Shown: positions 34,797 to 45,132, counted from the first letter of the stretch. The stretch is DNA of 64,000 nt from Solibacillus sp. FSL W7-1464 (GCF_038004425.1 NZ_JBBORC010000001.1:2457001-2521000); one strand, 5' to 3'. Made by a program: numbers and translations. The notes: generated by a model not told the origin, from the letters alone.

Positions 34797-36695
34797 TTAC
34801 ATTACGCGTTTAAACATTTTTTCCACTTCATATGACGTAAAATGAATTAATACAGGTCTTCCGTGCGGACATGTAAACGGATTGTCGGCATTTCGTAAAT
34901 CATCGATCAGTCTTTCCATCTGTTCTTTATTTAAATAGTGGTTCGCTTTAATCGACTTTTTGCAGCTCATCATAATCGCCGCATCTTCACGTAGTTTCTT
35001 TATATCCGTTTTCCGCGCACTTAATACTTGCTCGATCAGTTCCTCGATCAGTTCCTGTTCCTCGCCTTTCGGAAACCAAGTCGGGTATTCCCGTACAACA
35101 AATGAAGAGAGGCCGAATTCTTCCAGAAAAACACCTACTTCTTCTAGTGCCTCCTTCGATTCCTTCAGACGCAATGCCTCATCTGCCGCATAGTGGAATG
35201 TCAATGGCATGAGGAGTGTCTGACGTTCGTTTGCATTCACTTCTCCAACTTTATCACGGAAATATTCATACTTGATCCGCTCTTGTGCTGCATGCTGGTC
35301 AATCAAATAAAAACCGTCTTCCATTTGGGCTACAATGTACGTTCCGTGAATCTGACCGACAATTTCAACTTGCGGGAAATGCCGTTTTGATTCGCCTTCC
35401 TCCATCTGCGTCTCTACAGGATAGGTTTCCTCTTCAACAGTTGGAAGTTCATCGAAATCAGAAAGTTTATGCTGGTCACCGCTTTCCAGCATTGGTGAAG
35501 GTATATCCACGACCGGTTGTTGTTTAGTCGGAACCGGTGCGTACGGCTCTTTAACAACAGAAGCTTCACTTGATAATCGCTCAACGATAGTCGATAACTT
35601 ATCTTCATTGAATGTCGGCTGCGGTGAGGATGCCGGTGCAGGATTCCAAATATTCATCTGCTCCGTCGGTGTGCGAACCGGTTTCTCCTTTTTTTCTGCG
35701 AGTGGAATGCGGATAACATCACGGATCGCAGTACGGATCGTATCTTCAATAAGCTTCAGCAGTTCCGGTTCTTTACTTAAGCGTACCTGGTGTTTCGCCG
35801 GATGGACATTGACATCGGTTAATTGCGGATCTCCCTCCACATACAAAAGCACAATGGGATATCGCTCAATCGGTAAATACGTATGGTAGGCATCAGTAAT
35901 CGCTTTTTGGATCACGAAATGTTTGACCCAGCGTCCATTAACGAAAAGCGACATATAATTTTTCGAAGCACGCGTCACCTCAGGCAAACTTGCAAAACCA
36001 TGAATTTTATAATCTTGATTTTGCCCTTCAAACGGCAGCATTTTCTTCGCATTATGCGCACCGTAAATGGCTGCCAACACTTGCTGTACTTGACCGCGTC
36101 CGTTCGTTTGCAATAATGTTTGCCCATTATGCACAAGTTTAACCGCAATCGTTGGATAGCCAAGTGCAATCCGGTTCACAAAATCGATTGTATGCCCCAG
36201 CTCGGTCTGAATTGTTTTTAAATATTTTAGCCGTGCGGGTGTATTGAAGAACAGTTGAGCAACAGTGATATCTGTCCCCCTACGCAGCGCGGTCGGCTGA
36301 TGTTCCTTCAAATGACCGCCCTCCATATACAAATGCACACCTCCATTCCCATCCGACGTACGTAATGTTAACTTGGAAACCGAAGCAATCGATGCCAATG
36401 CTTCACCACGGAAACCGAGTGTCCGAATACGGAACAGATCCTGTTCTTTTTCTATTTTTGATGTGGCATGGCGCGAAAAAGATTTAAGCGCATCTTCTTC
36501 GTCCATACCACTTCCATTATCAATGACTTGTATCGAATGAAGGCCAGCTTCTTCCAGGAAAATTTCGATTGACGTACCGCCCGCATCGATTGCATTTTCT
36601 ACTAGTTCTTTTACAACAGATGAAGGGCGTTCGACTACTTCACCGGCTGCAATTTTATTCGAAAGCCACTCATCCATTATTTGAATTTTTCCCAA
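34797..36695 (-). CDS. mutL: DNA mismatch repair protein MutL
   Basis: 632 residues. The N-terminal GHKL ATPase has VKELVENAIDAG, DNGSGM and TLGFRGEALASI; a proline-rich linker spans about 330-430; the C-terminal domain carries the endonuclease motif DQHAAQERIKYEYF and CPHGRP. The DQHA(X)2E(X)4E motif indicates an active nicking endonuclease, as expected in bacteria without MutH. It lies 14 bases after mutS. Confidence 0.97.
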   Translation of the reverse strand: MGKIQIMDEWLSNKIAAGEVVERPSSVVKELVENAIDAGGTSIEIFLEEAGLHSIQVIDNGSGMDEEDALKSFSRHATSKIEKEQDLFRIRTLGFRGEALASIASVSKLTLRTSDGNGGVHLYMEGGHLKEHQPTALRRGTDITVAQLFFNTPARLKYLKTIQTELGHTIDFVNRIALGYPTIAVKLVHNGQTLLQTNGRGQVQQVLAAIYGAHNAKKMLPFEGQNQDYKIHGFASLPEVTRASKNYMSLFVNGRWVKHFVIQKAITDAYHTYLPIERYPIVLLYVEGDPQLTDVNVHPAKHQVRLSKEPELLKLIEDTIRTAIRDVIRIPLAEKKEKPVRTPTEQMNIWNPAPASSPQPTFNEDKLSTIVERLSSEASVVKEPYAPVPTKQQPVVDIPSPMLESGDQHKLSDFDELPTVEEETYPVETQMEEGESKRHFPQVEIVGQIHGTYIVAQMEDGFYLIDQHAAQERIKYEYFRDKVGEVNANERQTLLMPLTFHYAADEALRLKESKEALEEVGVFLEEFGLSSFVVREYPTWFPKGEEQELIEELIEQVLSARKTDIKKLREDAAIMMSCKKSIKANHYLNKEQMERLIDDLRNADNPFTCPHGRPVLIHFTSYEVEKMFKRVM

Positions 36696-36709
36696 AGCCG
36701 TTTCCTCCT

Positions 36710-39325
36710 TTATTGATTGCCCAGTAATTTTTGCTGCAGTTCATGCAATAATGTCATCGCCTGCATCGGTGTTGTACCCATCACATTCAGTTTTTTCAAT
36801 GCATCGAGTACTTCTTGTTGTTCCGGTGCGATTGATGCTTCTTCCTCCATTGCAAACAAGGAAAGCTGCAAATCGTTTTCCGTCACCTGTTCGGCTAACG
36901 GCGGACTTTGTGGTGGTTCTTGTTCATAATTGAGAGCTTGCGGCTTTTCAGCATTCGTAGCTTCAAACTGCTCCAGCAATATACGGGCACGCTGTAAAAT
37001 CGTTTCCGGCATTTCCGCAAGCTCCGCCACATGGACACCATAGCTTTTATCTGCGGCACCCTTTTTCACTTTATGCAAAAATACAACTCGGCCGTCCTGC
37101 TCGGTTGCACTCACATGAACATTTTGCAGTCGTGCCAGCTCGTTTTCCAAATCCGTCAGTTCATGATAGTGGGTTGAAAATAATGTGTTTGCTCCGATTT
37201 CATCATGAATGTATTCCATCATGGCCTGTGCCAGACTCATCCCGTCATAAGTTGAAGTACCTCGTCCGATTTCATCAAATAACAGCAGACTGTTTTCTGT
37301 TGCATGTGTAATGGCATGCTGTGATTCAAGCATTTCCACCATAAATGTCGATTGACCTGCCGCTAAGTCATCGGCTGCACCGATTCGCGTGAAAATCTGG
37401 TCGGTAATCGGCAGGAACGCTTCATCAGCAGGAACATAGCATCCCATTTGCGCCAACACGACGATGAGTGCAACTTGGCGCATATACGTACTTTTACCCG
37501 ACATGTTAGGTCCGGTAATCAGCATCATATTTTTATCATCTGTCAGCACACAATCATTCGGTACATAACTTTGTTTATTGAGCATTTTTTCAACGACCGG
37601 GTGTCTTCCTTCAATAATTTTCAAAGCACGTCCTTCATGAAATTCCGGCTTTGTAAAACGGTATTTATCCGTTACCGTCGCAAAGCTCATCAGTACGTCA
37701 AGCTCACTGATTTGGGCAGCCAATGCCTGAACTCGAGGTATATAGCCCTTTAACTGTTCACGCAATGTTACAAATAAATCATATTCCAATGCAAGGCTCT
37801 GCTCTTCAGCATTCAAAATCAGTGCTTCTTTTTCTTTTAATTCTTCTGTAATAAAACGCTCGGCATTCGCCAAAGTTTGTTTTCGTTCGAAACGTGCCAG
37901 GTCCGTATTATTCAAATGCGATTTTGTAATTTCGATATAGTAGCCAAACACACGATTATAGCCGATTTTTAAATTTTTAATCCCTGTCAGTTCACGCTCT
38001 TTCTGCTCAAGCTGGGCAATCCAGTCTTTCCCGTTGCGGGATGCATCCCGATATTCATCCAGCTGGGCATTGTAGCCGTCGCGAATGACATCGCCTTCTT
38101 TGATCGAAATTGGCGGATGATCGGTAATCGCCTCTGCCAGCAGTTGTTCTATGTCGGCACATACGTCCAGCTTTTGACCAAGCACCATACATTTTTCCAA
38201 CCCGCTGTTTACAAGCTTTTGCTGAATCTCGGGCACTTGTCGCAATGATTCGCGCAGCTGTGCCAAATCGCGTCCCCCAACAGAACCAAATGCTACACGT
38301 CCTGCCAGACGCTCTAGATCATACACATTTTTCAGCAATGTCGTTAGTTCGTCGCGCAAGAAGAAATCTTCCAGTAATTCCGTAACAATTGCCTGTCGTG
38401 CTTCAATTGCATTTTTCTTCGCGAGCGGCTGGTGCATCCACTGTTTCAGTTTTCGGCCTCCCATCGCCGTTACCGTTTCATCCAAAAGCCAAAGCAATGT
38501 ACCTTTCGAATCCCCGCCGCGTATCGATTGGATCAACTCCAGATTGCGTTTTGAATTCGTATCGATGCGAAGGAAATTATCCGCTTCAGTATAGGCAAAC
38601 GGCTGAATATGCGATAAAGACCGCATTTGTGTACGTTCCACATATTGTAATAGTCGCTTTGCCACGCCTTGCAGCTGTACCGGCAAATGTGCAACATACT
38701 GGCCTGCCTTCACCGGATCCATTTCTTCCGTTTCAAGTGACAGGACGATACCTCCCGCTTCCGCATAATCCGCAAGCAGCAACTGCAGCTGCTCCGTTAC
38801 AATAAGTTCTTTTATTGCATATGCTTGTACTTGCTGAATTAATTGTTTTGCATTTCCTTCAATAACCGAACAGTTTGCTTCACCCGTTGAAACATCCAAA
38901 TAGGCAAATACGATTTCATCATCTTCGTTACTTTCAGCCGCTGCAATAAAATGATTCGATTTCCCGTCAAGCGCTTTCCCTTCTGTAATCGTGCCCGGTG
39001 TAATTACTTGTACGACTTCACGTTTCACAACACCTTTTGCATGCTTTGGATCTTCCGTCTGTTCACATACTGCCACTTTAAAACCTTTCGCTACAAGTGT
39101 TTCGATATAGCCTTGTGCTGAGTGATGCGGTACCCCACACATCGGGATCGGATTATCGGTATTTCCTGCGCGAGCTGTTAATGTAATTTCCAGCAGCTGT
39201 GACGCTTTAATCGCATCATCAAAAAACAGTTCATAAAAATCTCCTAAACGGTAAAATAAAAAGGCATCTTTGTAATCTTGTTTTACGAGCAAATATTGTT
39301 GCATCATCGGTGTATATGTAGTCAT
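36710..39325 (-). CDS. mutS: DNA mismatch repair protein MutS
   Basis: 871 residues. N-terminal mismatch recognition with FYRLGDFYELFFDDA (the Phe-x-Glu motif), the clamp and connector domains, and a C-terminal ABC ATPase with Walker A ITGPNMSGKSTYMRQ and DEIGRGTSTYDGMSLAQA. A short clamp-binding tail follows (LQLSLFAME resembles a beta-clamp motif). The ATG at 39325 lies about 8 bases after GAGGG; the frame opens five codons earlier. cotE lies upstream as in B. subtilis. Confidence 0.97.
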   Translation of the reverse strand: MTTYTPMMQQYLLVKQDYKDAFLFYRLGDFYELFFDDAIKASQLLEITLTARAGNTDNPIPMCGVPHHSAQGYIETLVAKGFKVAVCEQTEDPKHAKGVVKREVVQVITPGTITEGKALDGKSNHFIAAAESNEDDEIVFAYLDVSTGEANCSVIEGNAKQLIQQVQAYAIKELIVTEQLQLLLADYAEAGGIVLSLETEEMDPVKAGQYVAHLPVQLQGVAKRLLQYVERTQMRSLSHIQPFAYTEADNFLRIDTNSKRNLELIQSIRGGDSKGTLLWLLDETVTAMGGRKLKQWMHQPLAKKNAIEARQAIVTELLEDFFLRDELTTLLKNVYDLERLAGRVAFGSVGGRDLAQLRESLRQVPEIQQKLVNSGLEKCMVLGQKLDVCADIEQLLAEAITDHPPISIKEGDVIRDGYNAQLDEYRDASRNGKDWIAQLEQKERELTGIKNLKIGYNRVFGYYIEITKSHLNNTDLARFERKQTLANAERFITEELKEKEALILNAEEQSLALEYDLFVTLREQLKGYIPRVQALAAQISELDVLMSFATVTDKYRFTKPEFHEGRALKIIEGRHPVVEKMLNKQSYVPNDCVLTDDKNMMLITGPNMSGKSTYMRQVALIVVLAQMGCYVPADEAFLPITDQIFTRIGAADDLAAGQSTFMVEMLESQHAITHATENSLLLFDEIGRGTSTYDGMSLAQAMMEYIHDEIGANTLFSTHYHELTDLENELARLQNVHVSATEQDGRVVFLHKVKKGAADKSYGVHVAELAEMPETILQRARILLEQFEATNAEKPQALNYEQEPPQSPPLAEQVTENDLQLSLFAMEEEASIAPEQQEVLDALKKLNVMGTTPMQAMTLLHELQQKLLGNQ

Positions 39326-39404
39326 GTTTATTTCCCTCACTTGCTAAAACTTGTACAAGTATTATACCATTTGACTCGCAATTTGCCTTGCAATCGCAAA
39401 GAAA

Positions 39405-39440
39405 GGGAATTATCTGAAAGTAATCTTCAGACAATTCCCC
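39405..39440 (-). terminator. Terminator of cotE
   Basis: GGGAATTATCTGAA and TTCAGACAATTCCC pair over 14 positions with one mismatch. On the minus strand the hairpin is followed by TTTCTTTGC. It separates cotE from mutS. Confidence 0.8.
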
Positions 39441-39504
39441 TCTGTTTACGATAGAGTTATGCAATTTTTACGGCATTAAATTTGCTGTTAAAAAATAGAC
39501 GCTT

Positions 39505-40086
39505 TTACGAAAATGATGAGGAATCATAATCTTTGCCAAAATCTTTGCCCCCGGAGTCGGACGATGAAGATGACGATGATGAAGAACTGCTGGATGGCTG
39601 CTGTGAACTTTCTTCAAATGACCATTCATCTTCAAAATCCAGCGGGTGTACATTAATGACAATTGTCGTTTCCCCAATGATCTCCACTAAAAACTCACGC
39701 TCGACCGTTACCTGAATTTTGTCGCCTTGCTTTGTAATCACTGCCTCAATACAATTCGGCGCTTGTAAAACACGGACTTTTACGTCGTTTGAATCAACTT
39801 CTTCTCCATCGCGGAATGACAGTTTGACACGATCCTTATAGGAAATTGTCTCTGTATGCACTGCCGTTTTTGAATGATTGTTATATGCGTACCAAACGTT
39901 CACATCGAACTTCCCTGTCACCTCAACAAATTTACCATTACGCTTCGCCTGGTATTGATGATTAATTACCCAACAACCTAATATGCTCGTTGGCGCATTC
40001 GGTGGACAGAGCGTTTCTACACATTCGGTACGCTTCTTCCCTTTCGCAATAACTGCTTTCGTCACAATTTGACGTAAACGCTTCAC
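39505..40086 (-). CDS. cotE: Outer spore coat morphogenetic protein CotE
   Basis: 193 residues. The body matches CotE: TKAVIAKGKKRTECVETLCPPNAPTSILGCWVINHQY at the start and VNVWYAYNNHSKTAVH, IETISYKDRV-type blocks after it. CotE directs outer-coat assembly around the forespore. The C-terminus is unusual: where B. subtilis CotE ends in an acidic run, this one has a stretch of 12 consecutive serines (about 165-176) followed by DSGGKDFGKDYDSSSFS. The Ser codons are mixed (TCA, TCG, TCT, AGC, AGT), so it is not a simple triplet repeat. GGAGAGA precedes the ATG. Confidence 0.93.
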   Translation of the reverse strand: MKRLRQIVTKAVIAKGKKRTECVETLCPPNAPTSILGCWVINHQYQAKRNGKFVEVTGKFDVNVWYAYNNHSKTAVHTETISYKDRVKLSFRDGEEVDSNDVKVRVLQAPNCIEAVITKQGDKIQVTVEREFLVEIIGETTIVINVHPLDFEDEWSFEESSQQPSSSSSSSSSSSSDSGGKDFGKDYDSSSFS

Positions 40087-40172
40087 CGAACATCTCTCCT
40101 TTCTTCAACTGCTCGACTTATTGTATGCGGCAGGTGCCTAAAGGGTGAAATGAGTTTTTAGAAAAGAAAAAA

Positions 40173-40197
40173 CTACTACAAACCTTTAGTGTAGTAG
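40173..40197 (-). terminator. Possible terminator of the second EAL gene
   Basis: CTACTACA/TGTAGTAG, 8-base stem and 9-base loop, followed on the minus strand by TTTTTTC. It lies 114 bases after the stop, so the link to that gene is less certain. Confidence 0.6.
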
Positions 40198-40310
40198 CGC
40201 TTTTACTATTGCCTTGCTCAAAAGTATCACAATGCCGGTGAATCAGGAAGCGGGATATGGCCTACACAGTGCTTTGTTGTTTAGCCCATGTTTTTATTTC
40301 ACTTAGAGTT

Positions 40311-42500
40311 TCACTTACTGAAAGAAATTTTCAACTGGCTATTCAGCAGTTCATTGATTTTTTCAATTGGCATCGGTTTATAAAAATAATACCCTTGCCC
40401 TATCTGACAGCCTAATCGCTTCAGCTCAAGATGTTGTTCTTCCGTTTCAATGCCTTCTGCTACCGATACCATATTCAAGTTATCCGAAAGCTGAATAATG
40501 GTTTTAATGACTGCATTCATTCGGGGATTCGCTAAATTATCGACAAAACTTTTATCGATTTTAATTTCTTTAAACGGCAGTTCCTGCAAATAACTGAGCG
40601 ATGAATAACCAACACCAAAATCATCAATCGATGTTTCAATACCAAACTGGTGCAATTCATCGATTATTTTTTTAGCCCTTAAGATATCTTCAAGTTCGAC
40701 ACTTTCTGTTATTTCAAATTTTATAAATTTAGGATCTATTTCATAGTTTTTTATATGAGCAATGGAACTTTCCACAAATGCCGGATTATAAAAATGGCTC
40801 GGTGAAATATTAATTGATACTTGATACAATTTCAATCCGGCATCAGAACGTTGTTTTTGCCAATGCAGCACCTTTTTGAAAATTTCGAGATCAACTTTAT
40901 CAATATTTCCGGTATTTTCTGCAACCGGAATAAATAGTGCCGGCGAGACAACACCTAAATCCGCCGAATTCCAGCGTGCCAGTGCTTCAAAACTTTCGAT
41001 CTCTCCTGTCACCAAGTTCACTTTCGGCTGGAGTACCGGGAAAAACTCGCTATTTTTTAGACCGCGCGCAAATTGGGCCAGTACATTCATTTCTTGTTCG
41101 ACCGACTCGACTAAACTCATTTTGAAGTTTTTAATAACAGTGCCAGTTACTTTAAGGGCGCTTGATAACGCATTATCCGCCTGGCGGATTGCTTCTATGT
41201 AGTGAATATGGGGACTAAAAGACGATGTTCCTATTTTTAATGTCAGGTAAACTTCTTTTCCATCTATATAATACGGCTCTGATAAAACCTTGTCTGCTTC
41301 AACAGGCGGAATATTCATTTTCCGTAAAGACAAACGTGTCGCCACAATAATCGCCGAATGTGTGTACCTCGCAATGATCGAGTCCTTGAATGTCGAGATA
41401 TTCTGAATTCGGTCCGCAAGCTGACGCAGTAATTCATCCCCGCCCTGGCGGCCATATAAGTCAATTATATTTTGATATTCTCCCGGTTCAATAATATATA
41501 AATGTCCTCTCGCATGTTCTGAGGCAAAATCCTTTAAAATAATCTTGAAGCGCTCATAGTTATTTAATCCGGAAGCCACATCCTGAAAAGCAAGACGGCG
41601 AATTGCACATTTCTGATCAAAATATTTTAGTGCAAGTGTAACAATCGGTGCGATCCGGTTCATAAATTTTATTTCAATCGTTTTTGGTTCTGCCCGTTGC
41701 TCAAAGTACATTGTAAATAATCCGATCTTTTTTCCTTCCGGGTTTAAAATTGGCTGACTCCACATCGAAACTAAACGGTATTTTTCAATTATTGGCCGAA
41801 ATGCATCATAATAGATCGATTCCCCTAAATCTTTTATGATGAGCGGTTTATTTACTTTTCTTTTGTCTTCCATATCCATTAATAAAACTTTTTCTTCGAG
41901 CTTCTTCAAATCTTTCCACATTTCACCGTAAATATTGATCATCCGGTCATTCTCATCAACAAGGACGATGGAGCAATGGCATTTCTTTCCGAAAGTTACT
42001 TCAACCGACCTGCAAATATTACGTAATACATTTTCAATCGGGTGTCCTGTTTCCAGACTAAAGTAGACTTCACGTTCCAGCTCAATCAACGATTCAATAT
42101 TCATGGTGTCTGTGACATCCTTCATTATGATGACACAATATTGGAGTACCCCCTGCTGGTTGAACATTGGTAAATGCCGGACTTCGTTCCAAAATGCATA
42201 CCCATCTTTTCTGTAATGAAAGGAGGATGTTTTAACAGTAAGTCCGTTTTCAATACTTTCCTGAATCGAATTCTCATTTAACATGTCAGTAAGAGGTCCC
42301 TGTAGTAATGAAAGTGTTGCCCCGATTACATCATCTTCCTTATATCCTGTTGTTTGTATAAAGTTCTGGTTTACAAAGTCAATTGTATAATTTTTAAGCG
42401 GGTTAATAATTGCTACTGCCGCATCAATCTGCCGGGCCATCTGACATAACCAACTATACATTCCTTCGTCACTTACACTTATATTGTCAAATTCGTTCAT
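40311..42500 (-). CDS. PAS-GAF-GGDEF-EAL protein, second copy
   Basis: 729 residues with the same order of domains as 17142-19325: PAS/PAC (about 20-135), GAF-like (150-290), GGDEF-like (300-455) and EAL (475-720). The GGDEF site reads GGDEL (353-357), better preserved than its paralogue, but the first metal-binding Asp region reads IIEPGEYQN, so cyclase activity is doubtful. The EAL domain keeps Glu505 (SFEALARW), NIS, the Glu of EITES, DDFG and KIDKSF, so phosphodiesterase activity is likely. It is inserted between ricA and cotE, which are adjacent in B. subtilis. Confidence 0.9.
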   Translation of the reverse strand: MNEFDNISVSDEGMYSWLCQMARQIDAAVAIINPLKNYTIDFVNQNFIQTTGYKEDDVIGATLSLLQGPLTDMLNENSIQESIENGLTVKTSSFHYRKDGYAFWNEVRHLPMFNQQGVLQYCVIIMKDVTDTMNIESLIELEREVYFSLETGHPIENVLRNICRSVEVTFGKKCHCSIVLVDENDRMINIYGEMWKDLKKLEEKVLLMDMEDKRKVNKPLIIKDLGESIYYDAFRPIIEKYRLVSMWSQPILNPEGKKIGLFTMYFEQRAEPKTIEIKFMNRIAPIVTLALKYFDQKCAIRRLAFQDVASGLNNYERFKIILKDFASEHARGHLYIIEPGEYQNIIDLYGRQGGDELLRQLADRIQNISTFKDSIIARYTHSAIIVATRLSLRKMNIPPVEADKVLSEPYYIDGKEVYLTLKIGTSSFSPHIHYIEAIRQADNALSSALKVTGTVIKNFKMSLVESVEQEMNVLAQFARGLKNSEFFPVLQPKVNLVTGEIESFEALARWNSADLGVVSPALFIPVAENTGNIDKVDLEIFKKVLHWQKQRSDAGLKLYQVSINISPSHFYNPAFVESSIAHIKNYEIDPKFIKFEITESVELEDILRAKKIIDELHQFGIETSIDDFGVGYSSLSYLQELPFKEIKIDKSFVDNLANPRMNAVIKTIIQLSDNLNMVSVAEGIETEEQHLELKRLGCQIGQGYYFYKPMPIEKINELLNSQLKISFSK

Positions 42501-42610
42501 AGGTAAAGTCCTTCCTGCATAGTTCTATCTAACTTAAATTATAACAAAACATAGTAGGGATATCGACATTATCATTGGCACTTATTGTTAAAATTTTAGA
42601 ATATTGAATC

Positions 42611-42643
42611 TATAAAAAAAGATATCCACGAGGGATATCTTTT
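42611..42643 (-). terminator. Terminator of the miaB-ricA unit
   Basis: AAAGATATCC/GGATATCTTT, 10-base stem, 5-base loop, followed by a T run on the minus strand, 10 bases after the ricA stop. Confidence 0.9.
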
Positions 42644-42652
42644 AAAATTATG

Positions 42653-43090
42653 TTAAGAACATGAGCCAGGTGTACTATTACGCACTTTTGAACCGGTTTC
42701 GCCTTTTAGTACATCGCCGCCTGTAGAAGCAATGACTTCATCTGTGACATTATTCGCAATGGCATTTGATACTAATTGTAACAGTTCATTTACTTCAGTC
42801 TGTGATTGTTTAAACTGTTGTACGACTGGTAATTCGTCGATTTCTGTTTCAATTCCCGTAATTTTGCCTTCAATCATTTTAAGCGCTTTTTCTTTTCCTA
42901 AGTGCTGGAAGTTAACTGCCTGCTTTTGCAACGCTTTTAATGAGGCGATCTTTTCGCGGACAAATTGATTTTCATTAATTTGTTCTTCCGCTTTTTTGAA
43001 AAATTCCACTTCTTCGGTATTCGCAATCATATGGGCAATTTCTTTTGCTTTTTCTACAATCTCATCTTTTGTATACAATTTTGTTGTCAT
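42653..43090 (-). CDS. ricA: RicA/YmcA, Y-complex regulator of RNase Y and sporulation
   Basis: 145 residues, mostly helical (YlbF/YmcA fold), with [20 protein letters not shown]-type N-terminus and [14 protein letters not shown] in the core. A C-terminal Cys (GSCS) fits the iron-sulfur ligands that RicA contributes in the RicA-RicF-RicT complex. This complex affects mRNA processing, biofilm and sporulation. The ATG overlaps the miaB stop by four bases, the conserved miaB-ricA coupling. Confidence 0.92.
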   Translation of the reverse strand: MTTKLYTKDEIVEKAKEIAHMIANTEEVEFFKKAEEQINENQFVREKIASLKALQKQAVNFQHLGKEKALKMIEGKITGIETEIDELPVVQQFKQSQTEVNELLQLVSNAIANNVTDEVIASTGGDVLKGETGSKVRNSTPGSCS

Positions 43091-44622
43091 CTTACGAACT
43101 CCCCCTCTTTTGTCACTTCTTCTACAAACTCACCCATTAATGAGTAAGATTTTGCTTCTAAAATTTTTACATTTACAAGCTTTCCAATATATTTTGGATC
43201 TGCCTTAAAGTTAACAAGACGGTTTTTGCGCGTATAGCCAGCTAACACATCATCGCGTCTTTTACTGCTGCCTTCAACTAAAACTTCTACTGTTTGACCT
43301 TCCAGATCTTTGAGCGCTTTTGCAGAATACTCTCCGACAACCGCATTTAAACGGTGCAGACGGTCTTTCTTTTCTTCCTCTGTTACATTATCGACCATTT
43401 TAGCAGCCGGTGTCCCTTCACGAGGCGAATAAATATACGTGAACGCCATATCAAAACCGACGTTACGATACAAATCAAGCGTTTCCTGAAATTGCTCTTC
43501 TGTTTCATTCGGATAGCCTACAATGATATCTGTCGTCAATGTTACACCCGGGATGGCCGCTTTAATCTTATCGACTAATTGCAGGAAGTGCTCACGTGTA
43601 TATTTACGTGCCATAATTTTTAAAATTTCATTTGAACCTGACTGTACCGGTAAATGGATATGATCGACGAGATTACCGCCTTTTGCCAATACTTCGATTA
43701 AATGATCATCAAAGTCGCGCGGATGACTTGTCGTAAACCGTATACGCGGAATATCGATTTTACGGAGTTCATCCATTAAATCGCCAAGTCGGTATTCGAT
43801 ATCATCAAAGTCCTTACCATATGCATTGACATTTTGGCCTAAAAGCATAATTTCTTTATAGCCTTGTGCAGCCAATTCACGCACTTCCTGAATGATCTCT
43901 TCCGGACGGCGTGAACGTTCCTTGCCTCGTGTGTAAGGTACAATGCAGTATGTACAGAATTTGTCGCAGCCGTACATGATATTCACCCATGCTTTAATCG
44001 AGCCAATCCGTTTTTTCGGAAGGTTTTCGATGACATCGCCTTCTTTTGACCAAACTTCGACAACCATTTCCTTCGACATATATGCATCGTGTAAAATATT
44101 CGGTAATCGGTGAATATTATGTGTCCCAAACACCATATCAACATGCTGATACTGTTTTAATATTTTGTTCACGACAGATTCTTCTTGCGACATACATCCG
44201 CAAACACCGATCAGCATTTCCGGATTTTTACGTTTATATTTTAACAGGAAGCCCAGCTCACCGAATACTTTATTTTCCGCATTTTCACGGATTGCGCATG
44301 TGTTTAGTAAAACGACATCCGCTTCTTCGATCATTTCAGTCGGTGTATAGCCAAGCTGCATGAAAATACCAGCCATTACTTCAGTATCGTGCTCATTCAT
44401 TTGACAGCCGTATGTTCGAATATAAAACTTACGATCTTGTCCCATTCCTAAATACTTTTCTTCGATATCAAAATCTTTGTGATATTTCACTTCTTCTTTA
44501 CCGCGTTTTTTCGCGTCTTTTAGTGAAGGAGCCGTAAATACTTTCTCGAAATATTTACTATAGTCTTTTTCTTCCTTAGGTTGTTTAATCTGCTGACTAG
44601 CTAGTCGTTGTTCTTCATTCAT
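43087..44622 (-). CDS. miaB: tRNA-2-methylthio-N6-dimethylallyladenosine synthase MiaB
   Basis: 511 residues of the methylthiotransferase family. The N-terminal cluster Cys residues are in [19 protein letters not shown] and [10 protein letters not shown]; the radical-SAM motif CxxxCxxC is CDKFCTYC; a TRAM domain closes the protein ([26 protein letters not shown]). It adds a methylthio group to i6A37 made by MiaA. ricA follows with a 4-base overlap. Confidence 0.97.
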   Translation of the reverse strand: MNEEQRLASQQIKQPKEEKDYSKYFEKVFTAPSLKDAKKRGKEEVKYHKDFDIEEKYLGMGQDRKFYIRTYGCQMNEHDTEVMAGIFMQLGYTPTEMIEEADVVLLNTCAIRENAENKVFGELGFLLKYKRKNPEMLIGVCGCMSQEESVVNKILKQYQHVDMVFGTHNIHRLPNILHDAYMSKEMVVEVWSKEGDVIENLPKKRIGSIKAWVNIMYGCDKFCTYCIVPYTRGKERSRRPEEIIQEVRELAAQGYKEIMLLGQNVNAYGKDFDDIEYRLGDLMDELRKIDIPRIRFTTSHPRDFDDHLIEVLAKGGNLVDHIHLPVQSGSNEILKIMARKYTREHFLQLVDKIKAAIPGVTLTTDIIVGYPNETEEQFQETLDLYRNVGFDMAFTYIYSPREGTPAAKMVDNVTEEEKKDRLHRLNAVVGEYSAKALKDLEGQTVEVLVEGSSKRRDDVLAGYTRKNRLVNFKADPKYIGKLVNVKILEAKSYSLMGEFVEEVTKEGEFVR

Positions 44623-44698
44623 CGACTACTTGCCCCCCTATCATTTATTCCCTTAACTCATTTCATCATTATAGCGAACTGTTGCCGGTTGTTACAAG

Positions 44699-45043
44699 CT
44701 AGTCGATAAATTGTTTGTAACTATTCAGGTCATTATCGCGCAAAATTGTAAAAAATGTGACACTCAATTTGATTACCTGTGCCCAGTTCATCTTATATTT
44801 CAATTCAAATTGATGCTTCGGCAGGCGCAGAACGTCTTGAAACAATCCTCTCGCTTCAATATTTTGCTGCGCTAAATAAGCTAAAAACGCCAAAAACAGC
44901 TTGTGGTCCTCCAGTTGCACAGCTTTGTTTTCCAGCAGTGCATCTACCCGGCTTCCCGGAGAGTTGGCACGTTCAAATAATTTCTTCAATTCACTTTCCA
45001 GTTTTTCATTTTTATAATGCAAAAAATTTAAAATATCGGTCAT
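44699..45043 (-). CDS. Hypothetical helical protein, 114 residues
   Basis: Soluble and helical, starting MTDILNFLHYKNEKLESELK; no signal, membrane span or catalytic motif visible. I do not recognise the family. It sits between lepA and miaB, exactly where two blocks that are far apart in B. subtilis meet, so it may be lineage-specific. GAGGTAG lies ahead of the ATG. The lepA terminator separates it from lepA. Confidence 0.7.
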   Translation of the reverse strand: MTDILNFLHYKNEKLESELKKLFERANSPGSRVDALLENKAVQLEDHKLFLAFLAYLAQQNIEARGLFQDVLRLPKHQFELKYKMNWAQVIKLSVTFFTILRDNDLNSYKQFID

Positions 45044-45089
45044 ATTTTCTACCTCATTTTTAAAAACATTTCAGTAAACTAACGTCTAA

Positions 45090-45125
45090 AAATAAAAGGC
45101 AGAAAGATTGCTCTATCTGCCTTTT
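45090..45125 (-). terminator. Terminator of lepA
   Basis: AAAAGGCAGA/TCTGCCTTTT, 10-base stem and 12-base loop, followed on the minus strand by ATTTTTAG. It lies 8 bases after the stop. Confidence 0.85.
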
Positions 45126-45132
45126 ACAAATA

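Noticed and set aside
39533-39600. Frameshift or sequencing artefact at the CotE serine run
   Set aside because: Codons in the run are mixed and the frame continues to a plausible tail and stop, so a slippage artefact is unlikely.
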